DNA of 64,000 nucleotides from Posidoniimonas corsicana (GTDB lineage Bacteria; Planctomycetota; Planctomycetia; Pirellulales; Lacipirellulaceae): NCBI RefSeq assembly GCF_007859765.1, contig NZ_SIHJ01000001.1, positions 3,513,156 to 3,577,155 of the forward strand, read 5' to 3'. Shown piece by piece: positions 1 to 8,146 of this stretch (position 1 is its first letter; each line of letters starts with the position of its first letter). The notes under the pieces were generated by a model. It saw only the letters and a program-made list of their open reading frames with translations, ran no database searches and was not told where the DNA came from. The position numbers and the translations under genes were made by a program.

Positions 1-826
1 GGCCGTTAGCGTGGGTGAACGTGAGGTCCACCACGTACTCGCCGTCGCGTTTCTCGATGCGGTCGACGTTGGCGTCCAGCAGCGAGTTCTGGCCCTTCAG
101 CAGGTAGGTGTCTAGGAAGTCGTTGTTGACCGCCCGCAGGTTGCCGACGTAGTGCGACTTCCACGCCAGCTTCAGCGGGTTGGGGCTGCACACATGCGTG
201 ACCCGCGTGGCGCTGGTGAGGTGGTTGGCGGTCTCGAACGCGGAGTTGCCCTTGCCCAGGATCAGCACCCGCTGGTCCTCGAAGTCCTCCGTGTCGATCG
301 ACATGTCGGCGTACGACTCGGTGTGCTCGATGCCGGGGATGTTGGGCTCCCACGGCTCCCACATGCCGGTGGCCAGGATCAGCGCGCGGCACGAGTAACG
401 CGTGCCCGACTCGTCGGCCACCTCGAAGTTGGGGCCGTTGTGGCAGCGGGTCACGTCGGAGATGCGGGTCTTGTACCGCACCCGCAGGCCCATCTTGGCG
501 GCGAAGTCCTGCAGGTACTTGGCGTACAGGCGGGCGCTGGGGAAGTACTCCTTGGAGTACTTGGTGAAGGCCATCGCCTCGTCCTCGCAGAAGAGCGAGT
601 TCCAGTCGTAGCGGAGCTTGGTCTCCGGGTCGGAGTAGCCGGTGTGCACCTTGTTGATCGAGAGCAGCTCGTCGTGGCGGGGGAACTTCTCGAAGAACCC
701 TCCGGGGCGTTCGCGCGACTCCACCACCAGGTAGTTGCGGCCGGCGCGGTCGAGGAAGTACGCCAGCTGGAGCCCGGCGGGGCCAGCGCCAACGATCAGG
801 TAGTCGATGTAGGTGGATCCGTTCAT
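1..826 (-). CDS. FOXRED2-like FAD-dependent oxidoreductase (3'-truncated by window edge)
   Basis: Partial gene: about 275 N-terminal residues are visible and the C-terminus lies beyond base 1. The start ATG at 826 gives a protein opening with a Rossmann FAD fingerprint GAGPAG at residues 13-18, then PGGFFEKFPRH and LLSINK blocks, and a second dinucleotide motif GKGNSAFE near residue 190 (probable NADPH site). This arrangement closely resembles vertebrate FOXRED2 and related bacterial flavin monooxygenase-like proteins. I do not see the classical FMO FxGxxxHxxxY fingerprint in the visible part. It lies 115 bp downstream of the FAAL-NRPS gene on the same strand, so it probably acts as a tailoring oxidoreductase on the NRPS product; that role is inference. 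Substrate unknown. Family assignment is firm, function is not. Confidence 0.8.
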   Translation of the reverse strand, partial: MNGSTYIDYLIVGAGPAGLQLAYFLDRAGRNYLVVESRERPGGFFEKFPRHDELLSINKVHTGYSDPETKLRYDWNSLFCEDEAMAFTKYSKEYFPSARLYAKYLQDFAAKMGLRVRYKTRISDVTRCHNGPNFEVADESGTRYSCRALILATGMWEPWEPNIPGIEHTESYADMSIDTEDFEDQRVLILGKGNSAFETANHLTSATRVTHVCSPNPLKLAWKSHYVGNLRAVNNDFLDTYLLKGQNSLLDANVDRIEKRDGEYVVDLTFTHANG

Positions 827-941
827 GTCTTGCTCTCCGGTTTATCGTGCGGGGCCCGGCGCCCGTCGAGGCGTTGACCCAGTTCCTGTTTCGGTTGGAC
901 GGCCCGCAATGCCCCGCTTGGCGGGGAGCGCAGCCGCGTGG

Positions 942-3900
942 TCAGGTCTCTCCCATGGCTTCCAAGAACGCTACGGCTTCCTCGTCGGACATGGCCTCGA
1001 TCTGCCGCAGCAGGTCGGGGTCGGCCAGGTCGGGTCCGCCCACCTGCTGGGCGAGGATCATCTCCGCCCAGCGGGCGATAGTGGGCTGCCGGTACGCCTC
1101 ACGGAGGTCGAGCTCGACCCCCAGGTGCTCGTGGATGCGGACCGTCAGCTGCATCACCGAGAGCGAGTGCCCGCCCAGCTCGAAGAAGTTGTCGTGCACG
1201 CCGACCTCGTCGAGCCGCAGGACTTCCTGCCACCACTCCGCGAGCCGCAGCTCCAGCGGTGTGGACGGCGGGACCCGCTCGGCCGAACGGGCCAGCCGGC
1301 AGCCCTCGACCTCGGGCAGCCGCTTGCGGTCGAGCTTGCCGCTGCCGTTCCGCGGCAGCGCGCCGTCGACCTGCACGAACGCCGAGGGCGTCATGTACTC
1401 GGGGAGCGACTCGGCAAGCGCGCGCCGCAGCTCGGCCGGGGTTGGGGCCTCGTCGCCCGCGGGGACAAAGTAGGCCGCCAGGGCGGCGCCGAGGGGGTCG
1501 TTGACGGTAATCACGGCGGCCTCGGCCACCGCCGGGTGACTCCGCAGGGCGCGTTCGATCTCGCCGAGCTCAATCCGGTGACCGCGGACCTTCACCTGGG
1601 TGTCGCTGCGGCCGCCGAACTCCAGCCGCCCGTCGGGCGCCCAGCGGGCGAGGTCGCCGGTGAGGTAGACCCGCCGCGCGGCGCCGCCAATCGAGATGGT
1701 TGGAAAGCGCTCGGCGGTCAGATCCGGCTGTCCGAAGTACCCCTCGGCCAGCCCTGCGCCGCCGATGGCGAGCTCGCCCCACACACCGCGCGGCGCCATC
1801 CGGTGGCGGCTGTCGAGCACATAGCAATCGGTATTGTCGATCGGCCGCCCGATCGAAACCCGCTCGCCGACGTCTTGCACCTCATCGATGGTGGACCAGA
1901 TGGTGGTCTCCGTCGGTCCGTACACGTTCCACAACCGCCCTGCGGCGCCGATCAGCTGCCGGGCGACGTCGGGCGTCAGCTCCTCGCCGCCGGCCAGCAG
2001 CCGTTGTGTGTTGGTCGGCTTCCAACCGGTCGCCAGCAGCATGCGGTAGCTCGACGGCGTGCCCTGCAGCACGGTGACGCCGGCCTCGTCAATCAGCCGC
2101 CCGAGCCGCCCACCGTCGCCCACGGTCGCGGAGTCGGCCAACACGACGGCGGCGCCGGCTGCCAGCGGCAGGAACAGCTCCAACACCGAGATGTCAAACG
2201 AGATTGTTGTCGACGCCAGCACCCGGTCGGAGGAACTAACATCTAGGTCTTTGTGGAACGAACGGAGGAAGTTGGCGACCGCCCCATGGCTGATCACCAC
2301 GCCCTTCGGGTTGCCCGTCGAACCTGACGTGTAGATGACGTAGGCTGCGTCCGAGCCGCTCGCGGCAGGCAGCTCTGCGGCGGCAGCGCCTGACGCGGCC
2401 AACTCACTCAGAACAACCGTCTTTCCAGCGCCGGCGGGCGCCTCGCCGGCGAGGCGTTCTTCCGCGACCAGGACTGCCGGCCGGCAGTCATCGACCATCA
2501 GGGCGATGCGTGCAGCCGGGTACGTCGGGTCGAGCGGGACGTACGCGGCGCCCGCCTTCCAAACGGCTAGCATCGTAGCGAGCGTGTCACACGAACGATC
2601 GAGCAGGAGCGCCACGCGATCGCCGGGACGGACGCCCTCGTTGACCAGCCCGTGAGCAAGCCGCGTCGCGCGGTCATCCAGCTCGCGGTACGTCATCGAA
2701 CGGCCAGCGCACTCGACGGCGGTTGCGTCTCCTCGAGACCTCACCTGCTGAGCGAACAGCGCAAGCGGCAGCTCGGCCTGTTGGTCAACCTTGGGGCCGG
2801 CGGCAAGCGACAGCAATTCCTCTTGCTGGCTCTCGTCCAAGATCTCCAGGGAATCAATCGGACCATAAAGGCCTTCGCACAGCTCTTCAAGCAAGCGTTG
2901 GTAGGCCGCCCCGATCGACTGCACGAGTTCACCCGAAACCCGGCCCGGGTCGTAGACTAGCTCGACGCGCGTCCCGCCTGCGCCCTCGTCGACGGCGACG
3001 GTCAGGTCGTAGACGCCCAGCCCGCGGTAGTCGGTGGACGCCGCCGTCACCCGGGCGCCGCCGAACTGGAGGGACGCGGCAGGAGAGTTCTCGTACAGGA
3101 AGAACACCTGCGTGAGCGGCATCCGGCCGACGATCCGCTCCGCGTCTGCCGAGGCGACGATCTCTTCCCACGAGGCCTGCGCGTGGTGGAAGTCGGCGAG
3201 CACGTCGTCTCGCAAGCGGGCGACAAAATCGGCGCACGTTCCGCTCGCAACGTTGGCCAACACCGGCGCGGCGTGCATGAAGCAGCCTAGCGTGTGGGCG
3301 TTGGTCGCGCTATCGCGGCCCGCCTGCGCCACGCCAACGACCACTTCGGAGTCGCCGCTGAACCTGCCCAGCACCAAGTGGAGCGCCGACAGGTACAGCA
3401 TGAATGGCGTCGCCGACTGATCGGTAGCGGCGGCTCGGACCGACTCGGTGAGCGACGCAGGCAGCTCCAGGCGGTGAGCCGCGATCGACCGGGGGTCGGT
3501 CGCCGGGGGTCCGGAGAGCTGCGGCAGGTTGATCGCCGACGGCGCGCTGGCCAACCGGTCCTTCCAGTAGCCCTGGTCCGCGGCGGCGTCCGGAGCCCTG
3601 TCGCCCGCAGCGAGGTGGTCCCAGAAGTCGAAAGCCAGCGGCGCCAGTTCTTCGCCGCCGTACATCCGGGCGAGCTCGTCGACCAGCGGCTCGAACGAGG
3701 CGCCATCGCAGATCAGGTGGTGCATCACCAGCACCAGCACGTGCCGTTCCGGGGAGGCGGTTACGAGTGCGGCCCGCGCTAATGGCGCTTCGGCCAAGTC
3801 GAACGGGCGCCAGACGAAGTCCTGGTTCAACGCCCAGGCGATCAGATCCTGCTGCTGATCGCTGACGGGCGGCGCAAGGTCGGCGAGCTCGACCGACGCC

Positions 3901-6293
3901 TGCGGCCGGAGCACCTGCCGCGGTTCTCCCTCGGCGGTCTGGAACGCCGTGCGGAGCATCTGCCGCCTGCTTACTAGCTTGTTCAACGCATCAGCCAGCC
4001 GCTGGCGGTCGACGGCGCCCTGCAGTTCCACGGCCAACGGCACGTTGGCGCCGCCACGCAGGCCGAGCTGCTCCAGCATCCACATCCGCTGCTGTGGTTC
4101 GGAGAGGCGCTGCGGTTGGGTCAGGAACGAATCCGGCGCAGCCGACAGCTCGCGGGCGCCGTCGGCCTTGGTCTGGTCGACCACCTCCGCGAACTCGGCG
4201 AGCGTCGGGTGCTCAAACAGCTCCTGGACCGCGACCGTCTTGCCGGTCCGGCCCGCGACTTCCTGCAGGAGCTGCAGGATCTGCAGCGACTGCCCGCCCA
4301 ACGCGAGGAACGAATCGGTTCGCGACACGACGTCAACATCCAGCAGCGACCGCCAGACCTCAGCCAGCATGACCTCGGTCTTCGACGCGGGCGGGTCGAC
4401 GCCCTTGGCATCACCGTCGCCACGCTGCTCAGCGGTCGACTCGCCGGCGACCCATTGGTACGCGGGCGTCAGGGCGCCGGACTCGAACTCGGGCCAGCAC
4501 TGCGATCGGCGGGTCTTGCCGCTGGATGTCTTCGGCAGCTCACCAACCGGCAGCAGCACGACGGCGTACGGCTCCTGCAGCGTTTCTTCGAGCACGACCG
4601 AGCGGATAGTGTCAGCAAGTGCTGGCAGGTCCTGCCTCTTGGGACGCTGCACCTCGTGGAACACCACCAGGCGTTCCTCGCCGTCCAGCTCGACCGCGGC
4701 CACCGCACCGCCTTCTGCCTTCAGCGCGGGGTCGCGGTCCTGAATGGCGAGCTCGATGTCCTGCGGGTAGTAGTTCCGCCCGCCGAGGATGATCGTCTCC
4801 TTCAGCCGGCCTACCACAAACAGCTCGCCCGCGTCGACGAAGCCGAGGTCGCCGGTGCGGAGGAATCCGGACTCGCCGGCCGCAAGCTTGGCGCCAAACG
4901 CAGCGGAGGTCTGGTCGGGGCTGCGCCAGTACCCCGAGGCGACGCCTGGACTGCGGACCCAGATCTCACCGACGCCGTCGGTTGCCTGGCAGGTTTCTGG
5001 ATCGACAATCCGCAGATCGATCTCTGGGCCAGGGGGCCCGCAGCCAACGAGCTTGCGGATCGTCTCTGCCTTGCCGTTGCGGGGGGCGACGATTGACTCC
5101 GCCATGTCGGCGGCCTTGTACTCACGCTCCAGCGGCGGCTTGGCGAGGCGCCCCACGCTGACCATGAGGGTTGTCTCGGCCATGCCGTAGGCGGGCACGA
5201 AGGCTTCGCGGCGGAACCCGTACGGCTCGAAGCGCTCGCAGAAGCGGTCGAGCGTCGCGCTGCGGACCGGCTCGGCGCCGGACACGGCGACTTGCCAGCT
5301 GCTGAGGTCGAGCCCGGCGCAGTCCTCATCGGACACCTTGCGGACGCACAGCTCGTAGCCGAAGTTGGGCGCCGCCGACGTGGTGGCGCGGAAGTCGCTG
5401 ACGGCACGCAGCCAGGAAACGGGGCGGCGGACGAAGTCCAGCGGCGACATCAGCACCGTCCGCCGACCGGCGAACAGGGGCAGGAACACGCCGCCGATCA
5501 GGCCCAGGTCGTGGTACGGCGGCAGCCAGAACGTGGCGATAGCTTCGGGAACGTCCAGCAGTTGTTCCATCGCCCGCAGGTTGTACTGCAGGTTGTCGTA
5601 CGTGATCGCGACTCCACGCGGGGCCCCGGTCGTGCCGGAGGTGTACTGCAAAAGCGCGAGGTCGCTCCCCTGCAGCGTCATGGGCCGCCACGCGTCGGCG
5701 AGGTCGGCGCCCAGGTCCTCAACGGCGATTGCGCCACCGGGGCAGGTCTGACGCAGCGAGCTCGTCTTGCTAGCAAGCCACTGCTGGCTGCTCACCAGCA
5801 GCTGGCAGTCGGCGTTCTTGAAGATCGCTCGCAGCCGCGGCAGCGTGCGGGCGATCCGGAACGGGTCCGGCGGGTAGACGGGAACCGCGATGGCGCCGGC
5901 GAAGAAGCAACCAAACAGCGTTGCGATGTAGTCGAGTCCGGGCTCGAGCACCACTAGCACGCGTTGGCCGGCCGGCCCGCGTTGCTGGATGGCGGCGGCG
6001 ATCGCGCGGGCGCGCCGCTCCAAACCCCGGAACGTCAGGCTGGTTGGGTCGCCGGCGTCAGAAGCGAGGAACGTGTAGGCGGGATCGTCACCCTGATGCA
6101 ACGCGCGCCACTGGGCGACCTCGACCAGGGTCGAGAGCCCCCAATGCGGCCCCCCTTTTGAAGGGCGCACAGCCGGATCTGGGATTGCCGTGCCTGCGTT
6201 CATCCGGTTCGCTGCTGTTGCCCAGTGCTTTCCCTGGGAGAATTCCCTTTCTTTCCAGTCCGCTGGGCAACTTTCAGCGGCTGGTAGCCTCAC
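942..6293 (-). CDS. FAAL-PCP-C-A-PCP nonribosomal peptide synthetase, glycine-type adenylation domain
   Basis: 1783 residues. Domains in order: fatty acyl-AMP ligase (about 50-620; YTSGTTGAPRG at 217-227, LPKTSSGK near 586-593), peptidyl carrier (Ser669 in LGGQS), condensation domain (about 730-1150; HHLICDG at 858-864 with catalytic His859), amino-acid adenylation domain (about 1175-1690; YTSGSTGNPKG, YGPTETT), second carrier (Ser1710 in LGGHS) and a short acidic helical tail. No thioesterase or reductase follows. Reading the ten pocket residues by alignment to GrsA gives D-I-L-Q-L-G-V-I-W(-K), the known glycine type. Predicted chemistry: a fatty acid is activated as acyl-AMP, loaded on the first carrier and condensed with glycine to give N-acylglycyl-S-carrier; release is not encoded here. 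The longest start is GTG at 6293; ATG at 6203 (residue 31) lies closer to where FAAL homology begins. The downstream flavoprotein shares the strand. Confidence 0.92.
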   Translation of the reverse strand: MRLPAAESCPADWKEREFSQGKHWATAANRMNAGTAIPDPAVRPSKGGPHWGLSTLVEVAQWRALHQGDDPAYTFLASDAGDPTSLTFRGLERRARAIAAAIQQRGPAGQRVLVVLEPGLDYIATLFGCFFAGAIAVPVYPPDPFRIARTLPRLRAIFKNADCQLLVSSQQWLASKTSSLRQTCPGGAIAVEDLGADLADAWRPMTLQGSDLALLQYTSGTTGAPRGVAITYDNLQYNLRAMEQLLDVPEAIATFWLPPYHDLGLIGGVFLPLFAGRRTVLMSPLDFVRRPVSWLRAVSDFRATTSAAPNFGYELCVRKVSDEDCAGLDLSSWQVAVSGAEPVRSATLDRFCERFEPYGFRREAFVPAYGMAETTLMVSVGRLAKPPLEREYKAADMAESIVAPRNGKAETIRKLVGCGPPGPEIDLRIVDPETCQATDGVGEIWVRSPGVASGYWRSPDQTSAAFGAKLAAGESGFLRTGDLGFVDAGELFVVGRLKETIILGGRNYYPQDIELAIQDRDPALKAEGGAVAAVELDGEERLVVFHEVQRPKRQDLPALADTIRSVVLEETLQEPYAVVLLPVGELPKTSSGKTRRSQCWPEFESGALTPAYQWVAGESTAEQRGDGDAKGVDPPASKTEVMLAEVWRSLLDVDVVSRTDSFLALGGQSLQILQLLQEVAGRTGKTVAVQELFEHPTLAEFAEVVDQTKADGARELSAAPDSFLTQPQRLSEPQQRMWMLEQLGLRGGANVPLAVELQGAVDRQRLADALNKLVSRRQMLRTAFQTAEGEPRQVLRPQASVELADLAPPVSDQQQDLIAWALNQDFVWRPFDLAEAPLARAALVTASPERHVLVLVMHHLICDGASFEPLVDELARMYGGEELAPLAFDFWDHLAAGDRAPDAAADQGYWKDRLASAPSAINLPQLSGPPATDPRSIAAHRLELPASLTESVRAAATDQSATPFMLYLSALHLVLGRFSGDSEVVVGVAQAGRDSATNAHTLGCFMHAAPVLANVASGTCADFVARLRDDVLADFHHAQASWEEIVASADAERIVGRMPLTQVFFLYENSPAASLQFGGARVTAASTDYRGLGVYDLTVAVDEGAGGTRVELVYDPGRVSGELVQSIGAAYQRLLEELCEGLYGPIDSLEILDESQQEELLSLAAGPKVDQQAELPLALFAQQVRSRGDATAVECAGRSMTYRELDDRATRLAHGLVNEGVRPGDRVALLLDRSCDTLATMLAVWKAGAAYVPLDPTYPAARIALMVDDCRPAVLVAEERLAGEAPAGAGKTVVLSELAASGAAAAELPAASGSDAAYVIYTSGSTGNPKGVVISHGAVANFLRSFHKDLDVSSSDRVLASTTISFDISVLELFLPLAAGAAVVLADSATVGDGGRLGRLIDEAGVTVLQGTPSSYRMLLATGWKPTNTQRLLAGGEELTPDVARQLIGAAGRLWNVYGPTETTIWSTIDEVQDVGERVSIGRPIDNTDCYVLDSRHRMAPRGVWGELAIGGAGLAEGYFGQPDLTAERFPTISIGGAARRVYLTGDLARWAPDGRLEFGGRSDTQVKVRGHRIELGEIERALRSHPAVAEAAVITVNDPLGAALAAYFVPAGDEAPTPAELRRALAESLPEYMTPSAFVQVDGALPRNGSGKLDRKRLPEVEGCRLARSAERVPPSTPLELRLAEWWQEVLRLDEVGVHDNFFELGGHSLSVMQLTVRIHEHLGVELDLREAYRQPTIARWAEMILAQQVGGPDLADPDLLRQIEAMSDEEAVAFLEAMGET

Positions 6294-6619
6294 CTATTCT
6301 ACGCATTCACCGGGATCTCTATCACCCGTGTGGTTAATCTGCTCGACCGACTCGGCAATCCGAAGACCGCTGTCAATCGCCATAACTTGTTACTCAGCTG
6401 AGCGTTGCGTGACCTGTGCTCACAGCCGCGAAAGTCCGCCCACGCTATGCAGGATCACCAGACTACCCGACCGATAAGGGCTACTTCGGCAATCTGGACG
6501 TGGCTGCTAGCGTGACCGCGAGACATATTCAGGTAATGACGGATCCGTTCCGTCTATCAACAATGCCATTTCTGCCCCGCAACCCCGCGCCGTCCCCCAA
6601 TTAAATCCCCACCTCTGGC
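6294..6619. other. Divergent intergenic region between NRPS and guanine deaminase
   Basis: 326 bp, visibly more AT-rich than the flanking genes. It must hold the promoters for the NRPS (minus) and guanine deaminase (plus). I found no convincing -35/-10 pair, operator palindrome or riboswitch-like fold by eye. Short reading frames here look non-coding. Confidence 0.5.
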
Positions 6620-7840
6620 ATGATCATCTCCGGCCAATTGCTGCTGAACGACCTGCCCGACCGGGCGCGGATTGAGCCGGGCTACGTGCGGATCGAAGAC
6701 AGCGTCATCGCGGAAGTGGCCGTGGGGCAGGCGCCTGCGACCTGCGACGCCGGCGGGCCGGAATGCCTGGTCACGCCCGGCTTTATCGACGCCCACCTGC
6801 ACCTGCCGCAGTTCGACATGCAGGGCGCCCACGGGCTGCCGCTGCTGCAGTGGCTGGAACGGTGCACGTTCCCCGACGAGCGCAAGTGGGCTGACGCCGA
6901 CTACGCCGCAGCGATGACCCATCGGGCGATCGACCGCCTGTTCGCCCACGGCACGACGGCCATCTGCGCCTACTCGAGCGTGCACGCCGACGGGACCCGC
7001 GCAGCTCTGCGGTCGGCCGCAGAGCGGGGGATGCGGGGGGTGGTCGGCCAATCGCTGATGGACCGCAACGCGCCCGACGATCTGTGCCGCCCGGCGCAGC
7101 AGCTTCTGGACGAGACCACCTCTCTGCTGGACGACTTCCGTCCCGGCGATCGGATGGCCGCAGCGGTCACGCCCCGGTTTGCCATCTCCTGCACCCCGGA
7201 CTTGCTCGCCGCGGCCGGACGACTGGCCGACGAACGCAGCGCCGCCGTCCAGTCGCACCTCGCCGAGACGCTCCCCGAGTGCGAGTGGGCGTCCGAGCTG
7301 TTCGGCGGCGCCAGGTATGTGGAGGTCTACCGCCGAGCGGGCCTGCTCAACGAGCGGTCGGTCTACGGGCACTGCATTCACCTGAGCGACCACGACCGCC
7401 AGACCATGCACGACGCGGGCGCCATCGCGGCGCACTGCCCGACGGCCAACTCGTTTCTGCGGGCCGGCGCGATGGACCGCCGGGCGACGCTCACCGCCGG
7501 CGCCAAAATCTGCCTAGGCAGCGACATCGGCGCCGGCTACGAGACCAGCATGGTGCGCGTCGCGCGTGCGATGATCGAAACCGCGTCGGCCGTCGGCGAC
7601 TCCTTCCCCGTAGCGGCGCAGGCGTGGCGCCAGATCACGGCCGGCAACGCCGAGTCCCTCGGCTGGCCTAACGCGGGCAACCTGCGCGTTGGCGACCCGG
7701 CGGATCTAGTCTTGATCCGACCGGGCGTGCCGTGGCTCTCGTCCAGTGTTGATCCGCTGTCGATGCTCATGTTCGCGTGGGACGACCGCTGGGTAGAACG
7801 CTGCTGGGCGCGCGGCGAAGCCGTGTACTCTGCCGCCTAA
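6620..7840 (+). CDS. guaD: Guanine deaminase (amidohydrolase superfamily)
   Basis: 406 residues. It would hydrolyse guanine to xanthine and ammonia in the cytoplasm using one zinc. Visible motifs: PGFIDAHLHLPQFD (zinc ligands His59 and His61), LMDRNAPD, TPRFAISC, QSHLAE, GHCIHL, HCPTANSFL and LGSDIGAG with the metal-binding Asp. The LMDRNAPD/TPRFAISC/HCPTANSFL combination is characteristic of guanine deaminase rather than chlorohydrolases or cytosine deaminases. Length is slightly short for the family (about 430-450). It stands alone on this strand. A purine-salvage link to the NCS2 permease and pyrimidine-degradation genes at 53-60 kb is possible but they are not adjacent. Confidence 0.82.
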   Translation: MIISGQLLLNDLPDRARIEPGYVRIEDSVIAEVAVGQAPATCDAGGPECLVTPGFIDAHLHLPQFDMQGAHGLPLLQWLERCTFPDERKWADADYAAAMTHRAIDRLFAHGTTAICAYSSVHADGTRAALRSAAERGMRGVVGQSLMDRNAPDDLCRPAQQLLDETTSLLDDFRPGDRMAAAVTPRFAISCTPDLLAAAGRLADERSAAVQSHLAETLPECEWASELFGGARYVEVYRRAGLLNERSVYGHCIHLSDHDRQTMHDAGAIAAHCPTANSFLRAGAMDRRATLTAGAKICLGSDIGAGYETSMVRVARAMIETASAVGDSFPVAAQAWRQITAGNAESLGWPNAGNLRVGDPADLVLIRPGVPWLSSSVDPLSMLMFAWDDRWVERCWARGEAVYSAA

Positions 7841-8146
7841 AGGGGGCTGTCTCAACAGGGCAATCTGCCCCGCCTCCTGACAGCGATCGGTCTTCCGAAG
7901 CAACCTTACTAGCATAGCGCGCCTGCGTGCATGCGGTTCATCGTTGCTTCGCATCTCGTTCACACTGCGCTCACAATCCGCCGCGCGCTATCGCGCGTGC
8001 GCAGCGCAGCCAACCACTACGCGCAATGTTTGCTGCGCACAAAAACAATTCACACTTCCTTCATCTAGCGCTCCGCCTTTCTTCATTTAGCTCCGCACAA
8101 TCACCGCCCTCTCACCTTCCTGCTATCCCCTAGCAACGGCAACCGG
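7841..8146. other. Intergenic region after guanine deaminase
   Basis: 306 bp without a credible gene. A GCTGTC/GACAGC inverted pair enclosing a small GGGC-AATCT-GCCC hairpin (about 7853-7892) just after the stop could aid termination. A second GCGCGC-TAT-CGCGCG palindrome lies near 7985. Further on is a near-duplicated CTTCAT(C/T)TAG..CTCCGC stretch (about 8060-8097). The promoter for the next gene must be here but is not obvious. Confidence 0.4.

Noticed and set aside
813-2246. 477-residue plus-strand frame opposite the NRPS
   Set aside because: Antisense to an intact adenylation and carrier domain; no motif of its own.
7927-8133. 68-residue plus-strand frame in the gap after guanine deaminase
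   Set aside because: Low-complexity His/Ser/Pro content, no ribosome-binding site, no codon bias.
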